From Thermococcus sibiricus MM 739 (GTDB lineage Archaea > Methanobacteriota_B > Thermococci > Thermococcales > Thermococcaceae), in NCBI RefSeq assembly GCF_000022545.1, contig NC_012883.1:434001-498000 (forward strand): a stretch of DNA of 64,000 bases, in the 5' to 3' direction. This document shows positions 43,636 through 53,900 of this stretch, piece by piece; position 1 is the stretch's first letter, and each line of letters begins with the position of its first letter. Made by a program: the position numbers and the translations under genes. The notes beneath the pieces were generated by a model. It did no database searches. It saw nothing but the letters and a program-made list of their open reading frames with translations, and was not told the origin of the DNA.

Positions 43636-44154
43636 ATGGAGGTTGAGGTTAAATTTAAAGTAGATTTTAATGAAATTGAAGGTAAAATAAAGGCTCTTGG
43701 AGCAACATTTATTGGAGAGGAAGTACAGGAGGATTTATATTTTGATCTTCCTCTTCCTGATCTTCTCCGCATTAGACATATTGTTAATCTCAATAAAGTA
43801 ATTTTGGGATATAAAGAGATTAAAGACGAGAAGAATGAGGAATTTGATGAGATAGAGGTCGGAGTGGAAGATTTTAATAAAATGAAGGAAATTTTAGAGC
43901 GACTTGGTTTTAAAGAGGATGTCTGGGTTAAAAAGTATAGGCGAGTTTATAAACTTGGAAACATCACCTTTGAACTTAATACAGTAGAGGGGCTTGGTGA
44001 TTTTTTGGATATTGAGGTTATAAGTGATAATGTTAATGAAGCCAAAGAGAGGATATGGGAAGTAGCGGGAAAGCTGGGATTAAAAGAGAAAGATATCGAA
44101 TCAAGACTTTATCAAGAACTAATAAAGGAAAGGGAAAAAACTACCTTGCAGTAG
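43636..44154 (+). CDS. CYTH-domain protein (CyaB/thiamin-triphosphatase-like)
   Basis: A 172-residue triphosphate-tunnel protein. It starts MEVEVKFKVD (ExExK motif) and holds alternating acidic and basic strands (DLYFDLP, LLRIRHI, KVILGYKEIKDE, YRRVYKLGNITFELNTVEG, LGDFLDIEV). Archaeal members are annotated as class IV adenylate cyclases but most act on short triphosphates or have unknown substrates. It lies one base after the Lrp gene. Confidence 0.82.
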   Translation: MEVEVKFKVDFNEIEGKIKALGATFIGEEVQEDLYFDLPLPDLLRIRHIVNLNKVILGYKEIKDEKNEEFDEIEVGVEDFNKMKEILERLGFKEDVWVKKYRRVYKLGNITFELNTVEGLGDFLDIEVISDNVNEAKERIWEVAGKLGLKEKDIESRLYQELIKEREKTTLQ

Positions 44155-45334
44155 CGACTATTTTTATTATATCGTTATACTGGAGCTCGTAATCTTCTCC
44201 TATCCTTCTATGAGTTTTTGCATTAACTGCATAGAGAAAGCTCTTACCTAGATCGGTGTGTACTTTATACGCTAGATCTCTGGGGGTTGCACCTTTTTTC
44301 ATCAGGAATACATGAGGTAAAACATTTCCAAACTGGTCCGTAAGTTTATGCTCGTCTTCAACTGGATAAACAGGAACAAGTTGAAGAATGTCGAAAATGG
44401 CCCTGTTTATGACCTCTTGAACTCCAGTTGATCCGAATCTATCTAGAACCTTCTCTCTGATGAGATCAAGGCCGTGTTTTTGTTTTTCATTGAGGGGTTT
44501 TATCACTTTAAAATCCTTTGCGCCGGGAATATAATCAATGTAACCAGCGTTTGCTGCTTTTCTTAGAGTGAGTTCTGCAGCTGCAGAGGTTGGAATGACT
44601 GTATATCCCCTTTTCTTTCCTTCTTTTATAATACGTTCAATATCTTCATCACTTGCGGCATCGGCTTTGTTGGCAGCTATTATTAGCGGCTTGTTTATTT
44701 TTCTTAACTCTCTGACAAAATTAAATAAGTCATTGTCACTCCATTTGGTGGGGTCATCGCTTAGTTCGACTTTGTGCAGTGCTTGTAGCACGTCTTCTTC
44801 ACTAACACCTATCCCCGTAAGTTGCTCTGCTATTGCTTTTGAGAGCTTCAAACCTTGTAGCTTTATTCTCTTTGAGAATTTGTCCCAATTTTTCTTGAGA
44901 ATGCTATGGATCCAGTAATCTATCTCTTTTTCTAGGAATTCTATATCCTCCACAGGGTCGTGATACTCTGTGGGTTGTCCCTCAACGTCAGTTTTCCCTG
45001 TGACATCAATAATATGAATAAGGGCAGAGGCCATTCTTAAGTCGTCTAAGAACTTATTCCCTAGTCCTCTTCTTTCATGGGCCCCTGGAACAAGACCTGC
45101 AACATCTATCATTTTTATTGGAATCAATGACACTCCATTTCTATATTCATAGTTCTGTGGGTTAGGTACACATCCAATTTCTTTACAAGGATGGACTGCA
45201 GTTGCATAGCTCACTCCGATATTTGCATCTATGGTTGTGAAAGGATAATTAGCTATCTGAACGTCAACGAGAGTGGCCGCAGCAAAAAAGGTTGATTTTC
45301 CAACATTTGGTTTTCCTACAATACCTACTTCCAT
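44141..45334 (-). CDS. YchF/Obg-type GTP/ATP-binding protein, archaeal
   Basis: A 397-residue translation-linked NTPase. It has the P-loop [23 protein letters not shown] (switch I), the [20 protein letters not shown] segment, an ANKAD recognition motif and a C-terminal TGS-like domain ([28 protein letters not shown]). The ATG follows GAGGTGATAAA; that ribosome site lies in the end of the upstream M29 gene. Probably ribosome-associated. Confidence 0.9.
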   Translation of the reverse strand: MEVGIVGKPNVGKSTFFAAATLVDVQIANYPFTTIDANIGVSYATAVHPCKEIGCVPNPQNYEYRNGVSLIPIKMIDVAGLVPGAHERRGLGNKFLDDLRMASALIHIIDVTGKTDVEGQPTEYHDPVEDIEFLEKEIDYWIHSILKKNWDKFSKRIKLQGLKLSKAIAEQLTGIGVSEEDVLQALHKVELSDDPTKWSDNDLFNFVRELRKINKPLIIAANKADAASDEDIERIIKEGKKRGYTVIPTSAAAELTLRKAANAGYIDYIPGAKDFKVIKPLNEKQKHGLDLIREKVLDRFGSTGVQEVINRAIFDILQLVPVYPVEDEHKLTDQFGNVLPHVFLMKKGATPRDLAYKVHTDLGKSFLYAVNAKTHRRIGEDYELQYNDIIKIVATAR

Positions 45335-45343
45335 TTTATCACC

Positions 45344-46396
45344 TCAGAATATTGTGAAATTCCCCTTTTCCATAATCCTTTCTCCATCAACTTCTACAGT
45401 AGGATGCCATACAAGACAATCGTAGTGGTTTAATGCAGGGGCATCATTGTCATAATTAGCTCCAATGGCTATGTGGATGGTTTTTCGGATCTTCTCATCT
45501 TCTAAAAGTTTTCCTGACATTTGAGCTTTTGGATTTAACCCTATTCCAACCTCTCCAAGGTGCCACGAGTTTTTGGCCTCTTCTAACTTTCCTATCTCAA
45601 TAGCCATTTTTTCTGCATCTTTTATTGCTTTTTCTAGCTTTTTTGCAGCTTCTCCACCTTCAATTCTGCTTAAAAAACCATTCTCTACGTAAACTTTAAC
45701 GGGCTTTTCGGGAATAATATTCTCTCCACCTAGGCCCAAGGTTCCATCAAATACTATAACTCCTTCACTTTTTCCAACTGTGGGGGAGATGAAAACTTCT
45801 CCGGCAGGAATATTTCCACCACTTCCGGCCTTTCTAAAGTCACCATCATCTTTTAATGGCTTTCTATTTCGTATATCTACCATGAGATCTGTTCCCTTTT
45901 CCGTGGTTATATGGATTTCTTTCCCATGGTTTAGAATTTTGGAAATGATTGTGACCTCGTCTCTAAGTTTTGCGTAATTTATGGGAACACTGCGAAGGTA
46001 GATCTCTTTTGTAATTCCAGGGCTCCAAAATCCCCTGATTTTCTTGTCTCCTCTCAGAAGCTTTTCAAATATATGATTGTATTTTTTATGATCTCTACCA
46101 ATATAACCGATATTGATACCATGAGCGTCTTTTCCAAGTTTTTGCTCACTAATGGAAATTACAATGTCCGGTTCTGACTTTATGGCTTCTATAACTGCTC
46201 GCTCAGCATAATCCAAAGTTCCCTTGGTCTCTTGAACAACTATTGTGGGCCTTGCTTTGAATTTCTTTGCAGCATTAAATAGACTTAAAGAGATTTCAAA
46301 GACCTCTCCTGGGTTGGTTATTATTAATATCTCCTCTCCATCTTCCACGCTTAATACATCTTTCATGACTATCACAGATGCATCAATTAAGTTCAC
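45344..46396 (-). CDS. M29-type aminopeptidase (leucyl aminopeptidase family)
   Basis: A metallopeptidase-like protein (about 350 residues) with NIPAGEVFISPTVGKSEGVI, SWHLGEVGIGLNPKA, RKTIHIAIGANYDN and NHYDCLVW, matching the conserved Glu, His and Asp ligands of the M29/AmpS family. GTG at 46396 is chosen because GGGGTGG lies four bases upstream; another GTG at 46426 gives 10 more residues. Cytosolic peptide degradation expected. In one unit with the YchF-type gene. Confidence 0.8.
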   Translation of the reverse strand: MNLIDASVIVMKDVLSVEDGEEILIITNPGEVFEISLSLFNAAKKFKARPTIVVQETKGTLDYAERAVIEAIKSEPDIVISISEQKLGKDAHGINIGYIGRDHKKYNHIFEKLLRGDKKIRGFWSPGITKEIYLRSVPINYAKLRDEVTIISKILNHGKEIHITTEKGTDLMVDIRNRKPLKDDGDFRKAGSGGNIPAGEVFISPTVGKSEGVIVFDGTLGLGGENIIPEKPVKVYVENGFLSRIEGGEAAKKLEKAIKDAEKMAIEIGKLEEAKNSWHLGEVGIGLNPKAQMSGKLLEDEKIRKTIHIAIGANYDNDAPALNHYDCLVWHPTVEVDGERIMEKGNFTIF

Positions 46397-46526
46397 TTTT
46401 CCACCCCTTAGTCCATTTATTTTCACCCCCTTAATTAGAGTTGTGCTTGGTAAGGGAAAGAGTTATAAAGCAAGCTTCCCGTTATCAATGTGAACTCTAT
46501 CTTTGATTATTTAGGAGGGAAGAAAA

Positions 46527-46757
46527 ATGGCGGAAAGACCACTTGATGTTATACACAAGTCACTTGACAAAGAGGTTTTGGTAATCCTCAAAAGAGGAGC
46601 TGAATATAGAGGAAAGCTCATTGGTTATGACATCCACTTAAATGTAGTCTTGGCTGATGCTCAGCTTATTGAAAATGGCGAGCCCAAGAAAAGTTATGGT
46701 AAGATCGTGATCAGAGGAGATAACGTGTTGGCTATCTCTCCAGTCGAGATAGAATGA
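46527..46757 (+). CDS. lsm: Sm-like (LSm) RNA-binding protein
   Basis: A 76-residue archaeal Sm protein that forms heptameric rings binding U-rich RNA. Sm1 is VLVILKRGAEYRGKLIGYDIHLNVVLADA and Sm2 is GKIVIRGDNVLAIS with the RGD-N loop. ATG follows GGAGGGAAG. Cotranscribed with rpl37e, as in other archaea. Confidence 0.95.
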   Translation: MAERPLDVIHKSLDKEVLVILKRGAEYRGKLIGYDIHLNVVLADAQLIENGEPKKSYGKIVIRGDNVLAISPVEIE

Positions 46758-46774
46758 GTGAGAGGTGAAGTTTC

Positions 46775-46963
46775 GTGGGAAGTGGAACAGCCCCTCATGG
46801 AAAAAGGAACAGGACTCCTACTCACATAAAATGCAGGAGATGTGGAAGGAAATCTTTTAACACTAGAAAGGGTTATTGTGCTGCATGTGGCTTTGGGAGA
46901 AGCAGAAGGCTTAGAAAATACAATTGGAGTCACAAGTGGAAGAAGGCAAGAAGTGTTCTTTAA
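46775..46963 (+). CDS. rpl37e: Ribosomal protein L37e
   Basis: A 62-residue large-subunit protein with the zinc finger CRRCG...CAACG and a strongly basic tail ([12 protein letters not shown]). The start is GTG at 46775 ([11 protein letters not shown] follows) with GAGGTGA upstream. Coupled to lsm at 17 bases. Confidence 0.95.
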   Translation: MGSGTAPHGKRNRTPTHIKCRRCGRKSFNTRKGYCAACGFGRSRRLRKYNWSHKWKKARSVL

Positions 46964-47059
46964 TTTTCTTCCTCTTTTCCCAAAGTATATGAACTACTCC
47001 CCTTTTGGAAAGAGTTTCCTACCCAAAAAAGATAAAATACATTGTTCTAATTAATTTTC

Positions 47060-48067
47060 ATGAGTGCCAAAGAGAAGATTTTGGCTTATCTAAAAGAGAG
47101 GGGTCATGAAGGTGCTTTTCAAAGTGAGCTCTATAATCTTAATTATTCCAGATCTACGATAGCCGAGGCTATTGAAAGCTTAGAAAGAGATAGAAAGATT
47201 CTTAGGAGAGGACTTGGAAAGAAGACATATAGAGTTTGGATTGTTGAGGAAGCTCCATTTCCGATAGAGGGAACTCTTAGACTTGGTCTGTTGAAGGCTT
47301 TGGAGTATCCTCACGCTCTTTTAAGCGCCAAGGATCTTGAGGGCAAATATGATGTGAGGGTAGTAGTATATGATAGCGCTCTGGAACTTACAAATGCATT
47401 GAGTTTGGGAAAGGTGGATTTGGCCTGTTCCCCATTGATTACTCAAGTTCTTTTTGCACTACTCACTAAGAATTTGAAAATTGCTGCGGGATGTGGATTT
47501 GGGGGAGGCGGTGTTGTTGTAAGAGAAAACCTTAAAAAAGGTATAAAAATTGGTTCTTCGGAGCTTTCCACAATGGAGACTATGTTAAAACTATTTCTTG
47601 AAAAGCACAATCTTATAGGGAGGGTTCAGGTGGTTTATTTCAAAAAGCCCGAAGAAATTGTAAAAGCGTTTTTAAAGGGTGAAATAGATGCTTTGAGCAT
47701 ATGGGAACCATATTTGAGTGAATTAGAAAAATTAGGCTTTAAAACTTATAGATACGTACAAACGTTTGGTCTTTATCCATGTTGTACACTTGGAGTAAAC
47801 TATGAATTTTTAAGACTTAACAAGGAACTTTTCTATAAATTCATAGAAAGTTATAAAGAGAACACTGAAAAACTTGAGCAACGGAGAGAAGAGGCTATCA
47901 AACTAATGGAGAAATTTTTTGGATTTAGTTCGGAACAGATAAGAAATGGCTTCGATGGATTTTTATATGATTATAAGCTTACTAAAGACCAAATAGAAGT
48001 GACTTTGAAGTTTTTTGGAGTAAAAGTATTTAATTTGGATTCTCTTCTTTTGACAAAAGGTTTTTAA
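47060..48067 (+). CDS. Helix-turn-helix regulator fused to a type II solute-binding domain (NMT1/SsuA-like)
   Basis: A 335-residue one-component regulator. Residues 1-65 form a winged helix-turn-helix (QSELYNLNYSRSTIAEAIESLERDRKILRRG); residues 70-330 resemble periplasmic substrate-binding proteins for thiamin precursors or sulfonates (LGLLKALEYPHALLS, GKVDLACSPL, GEIDALSIWEPYLSELEKLG). There is no signal peptide, so it acts inside the cell. A TATA-like element 26 bases before the ATG suggests a leaderless mRNA. Ligand and target are unknown; the cysteine pair in YPCCTLG is notable. Confidence 0.78.
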   Translation: MSAKEKILAYLKERGHEGAFQSELYNLNYSRSTIAEAIESLERDRKILRRGLGKKTYRVWIVEEAPFPIEGTLRLGLLKALEYPHALLSAKDLEGKYDVRVVVYDSALELTNALSLGKVDLACSPLITQVLFALLTKNLKIAAGCGFGGGGVVVRENLKKGIKIGSSELSTMETMLKLFLEKHNLIGRVQVVYFKKPEEIVKAFLKGEIDALSIWEPYLSELEKLGFKTYRYVQTFGLYPCCTLGVNYEFLRLNKELFYKFIESYKENTEKLEQRREEAIKLMEKFFGFSSEQIRNGFDGFLYDYKLTKDQIEVTLKFFGVKVFNLDSLLLTKGF

Positions 48068-48127
48068 TATCTTGAGTTCTCTTATACTTTGCCTCTAATC
48101 GTTAAGACAATAATCTAAGTGAGAACT

Positions 48128-49492
48128 ATGAACGGAGAGTTAAGAAGAAGACTCTGGGCTCTCGCATGGCCTGCAATTCTAGCTAATATAGGCCAAACGC
48201 TGGTTAACTTAGTGGACATGGTAATGGTAGGCCAGCTTGGATCCCTTGCTATAGCAAGCGTTGGTCTAGGTGGCCAGTTTTCCTGGTTTATGATGCCCCT
48301 TATGTTTGCAATCTCCACTGGAACCCTCGCGTTGGTCGCTAGATTTGTGGGGGCTAAGGACATTGATATGGCTGAGAAAGCTCTTGAGCAGAGTGTGTAT
48401 CTTGCATTTTTCATGAGTATTCCAGTGATGTTATTTGGTATCTTCTTTGGGGATGATGCTCTTAAAATAATGGGGGCCAGTGAAGATGTCATAAAAATTG
48501 GATACTCATATATTAGGATGTTTTTCTTATTTTATCCCGTAAATTTTATGTCGTTTGCCGCTTTCAGCGCCCTTAGGGGTGCAGGAGACACAAAAACGCC
48601 AATGAAACTGACTCTACTTACAAACGGTGCAAACGTTTTGTTGAACTACGGTTTAATCTTTGGAAATTTTGGATTGCCGAGGTTAGAAGTAGTGGGAGCT
48701 GCTTTGGCTTCTGGACTTTCAATCCTAATTGCCTTTATTGTAGGGTTAGTATTATTCCTTAAAGGTGCACTGATTTTGAGATTTAGGCCTTCTTTTAAAC
48801 CTGATTGGGAAGTCATAAAGAGAATTTTACGGATTGGTGTTCCAGCTACTGTTGAAAGAGTCATCTTTAGCTTTTATAACTTCCTCTACATAAGCATTGT
48901 CACACGTTTTGGAACTATAGCATTAGCTGCCCATCAGGTCGGTTTAAGGGTTGAAAGTATAGCATATATGCCTGCTTTTGGCTTTAATGTTGCTGCTTCA
49001 GCTTTAGTTGGTCAAAGTCTGGGAGAAGAAAATCCAGAAAAAGCCGAAAAAGTAGTCTACGAGGCCCTAAAAATGGTCTCCGTGTTCATGGGGATTATGG
49101 CAATAATTTTGGTGGTTTTTCCCAAATACCTTGTCATGCCATTCGTGACTAAGAGTGACCCCAATTATGCTGAGGTTCTCCGATTGGCCAGCATTTATCT
49201 TATAATCGTTGGTATAAGTGAGATTCCCCTTGGATGGACATTCGTGTTAAGTGGTTCCCTTAGAGGGGCTGGAGATACGAAAAGTCCAATGTACGTAACT
49301 GCCATAAGCAAGCTTTTATTTAGAATAATACCCTCGTATATCTTGGGCTTTGGATTTTCCTTCTGGATGATTCATATAGAAGGAATGGGAGTTGTAGCTG
49401 CATGGCTTGCGATGACGTTGGAAACTTTCACAACGGCAGCATTTTTCTGGTTTATTTTCAAACGAGGAAAGTGGAAGTATATAAAAGTATGA
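48128..49492 (+). CDS. MATE-family multidrug/Na+ exporter
   Basis: A 454-residue 12-helix antiporter with two homologous six-helix halves. It has the family motifs VDMVMVGQLG near the start, FSALRGAGDTKTPM and, in the second half, GSLRGAGDTKSPM at the matching place. Exports cationic compounds against Na+ or H+. The ATG at 48128 follows GTGAG; a GTG three codons earlier is in frame. Stop abuts trm1 on the other strand. Confidence 0.92.
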   Translation: MNGELRRRLWALAWPAILANIGQTLVNLVDMVMVGQLGSLAIASVGLGGQFSWFMMPLMFAISTGTLALVARFVGAKDIDMAEKALEQSVYLAFFMSIPVMLFGIFFGDDALKIMGASEDVIKIGYSYIRMFFLFYPVNFMSFAAFSALRGAGDTKTPMKLTLLTNGANVLLNYGLIFGNFGLPRLEVVGAALASGLSILIAFIVGLVLFLKGALILRFRPSFKPDWEVIKRILRIGVPATVERVIFSFYNFLYISIVTRFGTIALAAHQVGLRVESIAYMPAFGFNVAASALVGQSLGEENPEKAEKVVYEALKMVSVFMGIMAIILVVFPKYLVMPFVTKSDPNYAEVLRLASIYLIIVGISEIPLGWTFVLSGSLRGAGDTKSPMYVTAISKLLFRIIPSYILGFGFSFWMIHIEGMGVVAAWLAMTLETFTTAAFFWFIFKRGKWKYIKV

Positions 49493-50632
49493 TCACTGGA
49501 GAGCTTTTAAGGCCATTAATGCCTCTTCAAATGGAGCATCTGTTTTTATTGCAGTTGGGGAAAAATGAGTTCTGCTCACTTTGTAGCCCTTCTCTTGGAG
49601 TATTGCACCTATTTCAGAGAGTTTTCGTACTTCAAGAGAGTTTCTTCTTGCAAGAGCATGAGTATCGTAGAAGAATGGCTCATCTAGTTCCTTGAGGAGA
49701 GTATTCAAAAAGTTAAGAACTTTCTTCTTTTGGGCCAGCTCACATTCTTCACTTTTCAATATCATTTTTTCAATGAATTTTTGGTCTTTAAGTGGCCCTA
49801 ACCACAACGGGCCGAAGGCATTGAGCTTACTTGGAAGGAATCTTTTTTCGATTTCGAATTTTCCATTTTTGGTATCGAAATAGACATAGCCCAAGTTCAT
49901 AAGGGACTTGTCTCCTTCCTTTGCCCCATCTTTGAGTTGTAAGAATGCTCTGAAATAATGGTCTTTATAATATGCAACGAGAACTTTGATTCCTAGGTCA
50001 TATTTTGCGGCATATCTTGCAACAGTCCCTATTAGAATTCTTAGCCCGCTTTCATGGCAGAGTTCTCCCCTCAAAGGTATTGAGTTATATCTTCTAACAC
50101 ATGCCTTTGAGTGCGCCCCACATAGAGGAGCAGTATCTGTAGCGGTAATTGCAATGGTTCCTTTCCTTTTAACACTCCTAAGCGCTGAATCGAGGAATTC
50201 CATTGGAGAACCAAAAGGATCAAGATCAATGAAATCAAAGTATCTAAACTTTTCAGTCATCAAGAGATTAGCGTCTTTGTTTGTTGCAATTATCTTTCTT
50301 TCTCTAGTTATTATTGCCATTTCCCTTTCTAGAATAGGTTTCTCACCAAAATTATTCTCCAGATTTTTAATAATAAGTTCAAAAGCACTTGGGTTTATGT
50401 CATTTAACCATGCTTCTTCAGCTTCAGTTTCGAGAGCATATCGTATTCCTCTTACCCCTGTTGCAGATAAAGCATCTAGAACTTTTTTAGAACCCAAGGC
50501 TTTCAAAACGAGAACACTCAGATCTCTATTAAGAGCCATGATGGGGTTATAAAAGACAGGGGCGTCATAAATACGCTCAGCTTTAGGTATGAAGATCTCA
50601 GCCATGCCTTCTTTGATTTTGGTAAGTTTCAT
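49493..50632 (-). CDS. trm1: tRNA (guanine-26-N2)-dimethyltransferase Trm1
   Basis: Makes m2-2G26 in tRNA. The 379-residue protein has the SAM site [18 protein letters not shown], the catalytic DLDPFGSP and the [10 protein letters not shown] segment, with a C-terminal domain of the family. ATG at 50632 follows GGAGGTAACTTG; an upstream ATG-containing extension overlaps the L35Ae end and is not used. P. furiosus Trm1 has nearly the same length (about 381). Confidence 0.93.
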   Translation of the reverse strand: MKLTKIKEGMAEIFIPKAERIYDAPVFYNPIMALNRDLSVLVLKALGSKKVLDALSATGVRGIRYALETEAEEAWLNDINPSAFELIIKNLENNFGEKPILEREMAIITRERKIIATNKDANLLMTEKFRYFDFIDLDPFGSPMEFLDSALRSVKRKGTIAITATDTAPLCGAHSKACVRRYNSIPLRGELCHESGLRILIGTVARYAAKYDLGIKVLVAYYKDHYFRAFLQLKDGAKEGDKSLMNLGYVYFDTKNGKFEIEKRFLPSKLNAFGPLWLGPLKDQKFIEKMILKSEECELAQKKKVLNFLNTLLKELDEPFFYDTHALARRNSLEVRKLSEIGAILQEKGYKVSRTHFSPTAIKTDAPFEEALMALKALQ

Positions 50633-50664
50633 CAAGTTACCTCCAAAAAGAAGAGAAAGGAGGA

Positions 50665-50922
50665 TCACTTTATTTCAACATAACCGCCTATTGCTTGGCC
50701 AGGTAAGGCTTTTTTAAATATTGCTTTTACTTCTCCTCTAATTCCATGGGTTCTTGTAATTTTTCCCACAAGAAGCTTTCCACTTGGGCTTTTCCATAGA
50801 ACTTTCTTGCCAATAAGAGTTGCAGCTTGTTCTTTGCTTTCAATTCCTAGTGGTTTGATAATCATGTGGTTGTTGTGTTGGTACTCTTTACTTCTCATGT
50901 AACTTAACACGATGCCCTTCAT
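50665..50922 (-). CDS. rpl35ae: Ribosomal protein L35Ae
   Basis: An 85-residue large-subunit protein with [36 protein letters not shown] and [16 protein letters not shown] at 50922 fits GGTGAT four bases upstream and a TATA-like GTTTAAAAAC near 50958; ATG at 50928 would match the homologue length better (87), so the start is not settled. Lies between tRNA-Phe and trm1. Confidence 0.9.
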   Translation of the reverse strand: MKGIVLSYMRSKEYQHNNHMIIKPLGIESKEQAATLIGKKVLWKSPSGKLLVGKITRTHGIRGEVKAIFKKALPGQAIGGYVEIK

Positions 50923-50990
50923 TATCATCACCGGAAATCACTATGGAAACTGGTTTTTAAACTTTTACGTTGTCGAAGAACAGGAAAACA

Positions 50991-51067
50991 TGGTGGGGCG
51001 AGGGGGATTTGAACCCCCGACACCCGGATCTTCAGTCCGGCGCTCTCCCAGGCTGAGCTACCGCCCC
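50991..51067 (-). tRNA. tRNA-Phe (GAA), with encoded CCA
   Basis: On the minus strand the acceptor arms are GGGGCGG and TCGCCCC, the D arm GCTC...GAGC, the anticodon stem CCGGA/TCCGG closes the loop CTGAAGA with anticodon GAA, and the T arm is GGGGG-TTCAAAT-CCCCC. Discriminator A is followed by encoded CCA. A TATA-like TTTATT at about 51094-51100 fits its promoter. No intron. Confidence 0.96.
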
Positions 51068-51408
51068 ACGCTGAATGAGGAATCACAACCAAATAAAGGG
51101 TTGGTTTGAGATTCTAAGGCACTTTAAGGAGTTTTTGCACTTATTCGTGAGGCCATATACGTATCATCTAATTTGGCTTAAAAACTTTACGCTCAAGTAA
51201 CTCTTACTGTCAGGATAAGCATTAGGAGGTTAGGTTTAGGTTAAGTCTTGGGGCTTTTAACCCTGCTCTTAAATCCTTTAAGGACCTTAGCGTAAACGCT
51301 TAGAATATACACTCTAAGGATTTTTAACACTTTTTGAGAAAATGAAGAAAAAGATGGAAGAGGCCCTTAATAATTATGCTAAAGAATAAAATTAAAAAGT
51401 CAAATCCT

Positions 51409-51474
51409 CTAATAATATCCTCCCTTAAACTCTATAATTTCTCCAGTGTTTGGACTGGCTTTATTTAATGCTGC
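51409..51474 (-). pseudogene. Short remnant resembling the C-terminus of a short-chain dehydrogenase
   Basis: The minus-strand frame reads AALNKASPNTGEIIEFKGGY plus one Tyr before TAG at 51409-51411. The TGxxIEFxGGY pattern is like the end of SDR enzymes (TGqvievdGGy). Nothing homologous was found upstream. The 573-base interval 51068-51640 otherwise holds the tRNA promoter, AT-rich sequence, overlapping small palindromes (about 51285-51321) and the degenerate repeat copy C. Confidence 0.35.
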
Positions 51475-51558
51475 TATAAAACAATAAGAACAAAATAGGT
51501 GAGGAGGTCAATTTTCTATTTTTATTTTGGATGTCTAGAGTGTCCCTTTAATCATTAT

Positions 51559-51600
51559 TCTTTTGAAAGCTTCACCTTCAGGATAGGGTAAGGTGTTGGT
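51559..51600 (+). repeat. IS200/IS605-like right-end hairpin, degenerate copy C
   Basis: Begins like copies A and B (TCTTTTGAAAGC) but the hairpin arms have decayed (ACCTTCAGGATAGGGTAAGG). It lies 41 bases beyond the flavin reductase stop within a segment with other gene remnants. Confidence 0.4.
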
Positions 51601-51640
51601 TTACTTAATGTTCTTAAGGGTGGATGTATTATGCAAGGTC

Positions 51641-52469
<829 letters not shown>

Positions 52470-52470
52470 C

Positions 52471-53112
52471 TCAAGGCAGAGTAAACTCGAGTCCCAAGAG
52501 GTTATTGTTCACGGACTTCACTACAGAGAACTTGTAGAGCTTTCCTTCTATATCAACCTTAAGTATCGTGCTTGCCAACTCTTCAAACAGTGGCAAAGCT
52601 TCTGGAGCAGTACTCTCCAACACGTCACTGTTGATGAAGTAAAGCGCAATCCTCGGTTTCTCGCCAACAAAAGAGAGAGTTTCATTCATGAGATTCAAAA
52701 TGTCTGCCTTGGACTCTTGGAGCAAGAAGATCTTCTCAAAGCCCAAAACAGGATTAACTACTGTCTTCCCCTCCTCCAACAGAGGACCAAAAAACTCCTT
52801 ATACTTCTGCTCTCGAATCTCCGGCCTTTCAATGTGAAGCCGCCCAAAAATTTGACCAACGTTGAACCGGCCGCCAAATTTTATGACTTTTAAGTCATTC
52901 AAGAAGCTCATGTTCGCGCCAACTAACTCCAGCTGTACCTTGTACAAGTAAAGCGTATCCAAAATGTCATCAACTACCGCTGAGTATCCTTTCTCTTTGG
53001 CCCAATCCACTAACTCAGAGAAGAACAAAATGGGTGCCACTTTGGAAGAGTATTCTATTAGCACGGTTTCGCCGAGTTGGATGTTATCCAAAATATCCCT
53101 AACACGAATCAT
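52471..53112 (-). CDS. DUF257 family protein (KaiC-like fold, Thermococcales)
   Basis: A 213-residue protein with LGETVLIEYSSKVAPILFFSEL at the N-terminus, then alternating strands and helices (YSAVVDDILDTLYLYK, RIALYFINSDVLE), the pattern of the DUF257 family found in multiple copies in Thermococcales. Function unknown; the fold is RecA/KaiC-like without a clear Walker A here. ATG at 53112 follows GGTGTGTG. Codon use is a little more GC-rich than neighbours, and its stop abuts the truncated ridA remnant. Confidence 0.8.
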   Translation of the reverse strand: MIRVRDILDNIQLGETVLIEYSSKVAPILFFSELVDWAKEKGYSAVVDDILDTLYLYKVQLELVGANMSFLNDLKVIKFGGRFNVGQIFGRLHIERPEIREQKYKEFFGPLLEEGKTVVNPVLGFEKIFLLQESKADILNLMNETLSFVGEKPRIALYFINSDVLESTAPEALPLFEELASTILKVDIEGKLYKFSVVKSVNNNLLGLEFTLP

Positions 53113-53162
53113 TTCACACACCTTATAATAAAAATTCCCCTAATAAGATTTAAAGCTTATGT

Positions 53163-53202
53163 TAACTCATGGCTCCGTGAGTTAGTATGAATTAAATACT
53201 AA
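53163..53202. promoter_or_regulatory. Two partly overlapping inverted repeats upstream of the DUF257 gene
   Basis: TAACTCA (53163-53169) pairs with TGAGTTA (53178-53184), and TTAGTAT (53182-53188) with ATACTAA (53196-53202). They lie just upstream of a TATA-like GCTTTAAATC (about 53150-53158) for the DUF257 gene and share two or three bases, so only one could form as a hairpin at a time. Possible operator. The rest of the 281-base gap shows only the hsp20 promoter. Confidence 0.35.
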
Positions 53203-53329
53203 GTAAAATCGTGCCCAAACGATCCAAAACCTTGAATTCCAGACTTTGAGCTTTTTTAGGTCTATTATCAGCAGATTAAACCTGATTCCTTACTATGTGT
53301 CCTTTGAGTATGGGATACTAAAATCGAAA

Positions 53330-53372
53330 AGTTTATAAAGAAAGATTATTTTAATAACTATTGGTAACCAAA
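53330..53372 (+). promoter_or_regulatory. hsp20 promoter with Phr-type heat-shock operator
   Basis: BRE/TATA at about 53324-53339 (TTTATAAAG) predicts the start near 53361. Overlapping it, arms TTTAATAAC (53350-53358) and GTAACCAAA (53364-53372) separated by five bases fit the spaced inverted pattern reported for the Phr repressor (TTTnnTnnC, five bases, GnnAnnAAA). The inner TTGGTAACCAA is a perfect palindrome. Phr would repress until heat shock. Confidence 0.78.
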
Positions 53373-53393
53373 ATATGTAAGGAGGTGATGAGA

Positions 53394-53900
53394 ATGGTGA
53401 GAAGGTGGAGGAGAGATATTTGGGACCCCTTCGATATAATGAGAGAAATACAAGAAGAGATTGATGCAATGTTTGAAGACATATTCAGGGGGCCCAGACT
53501 ATGGAGTTACAGAAGATTTAGCGAGCCAAGAGGAGAATTTGAGATGAGAAGTGAAGGAGTTTGGAGAGAGCCATTCGTTGACATCTTTGACACTGGTGAG
53601 GAGTTTGTTATTACCGCTGAGCTTCCAGGAGTCAAGAAAGAGGATATTAAAGTCAGAGTGCTTGAAGATGCAGTTTACATCGAAGCACAAGTCAAGAGAG
53701 AACAGGAACTTGAGGAGGAGGGCGCAATAAGAATTGAAAGATATTACAGTGGTTACAGAAGAGCCATTAGACTACCAGAGGAGGTTATCCCAGAAAAGGC
53801 AAAGGCCAAATACAATAACGGTGTTCTTGAAATAAGGGTTCCGAAGAAACATCCAACAAAGAAAGAAGAGAAGGGAGGATTTGAAGTTAAAATAGAGTGA
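53394..53900 (+). CDS. hsp20: Small heat shock protein Hsp20
   Basis: A 168-residue alpha-crystallin chaperone. An N-terminal arginine-rich helix region (MVRRWRRDIWDPFDIMREIQ) is followed by the crystallin domain (REPFVDIFDTGEEFVITAEL to NNGVLEIRVPK, with the PGVKKEDIKV and GVLEIRVP signatures) and a lysine-rich tail lacking a clear IxI motif except VKIE. ATG at 53394 follows GGAGGTGATGAGA. Lies just upstream of the VAT gene, as in P. furiosus, and both are known heat-shock targets. Confidence 0.94.
   Translation: MVRRWRRDIWDPFDIMREIQEEIDAMFEDIFRGPRLWSYRRFSEPRGEFEMRSEGVWREPFVDIFDTGEEFVITAELPGVKKEDIKVRVLEDAVYIEAQVKREQELEEEGAIRIERYYSGYRRAIRLPEEVIPEKAKAKYNNGVLEIRVPKKHPTKKEEKGGFEVKIE

Noticed and set aside
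51223-51245. Three GGTT(T)AG-like units in tandem, recalling an iron box or telomere-like repeat
   Set aside because: The units lack the opposite half site and no gene starts nearby.
51341-51388. 15-codon lysine/glutamate-rich frame beginning MKKKMEEAL
   Set aside because: Too short, no ribosome site and no homologue recognised; may be a remnant but cannot be supported.
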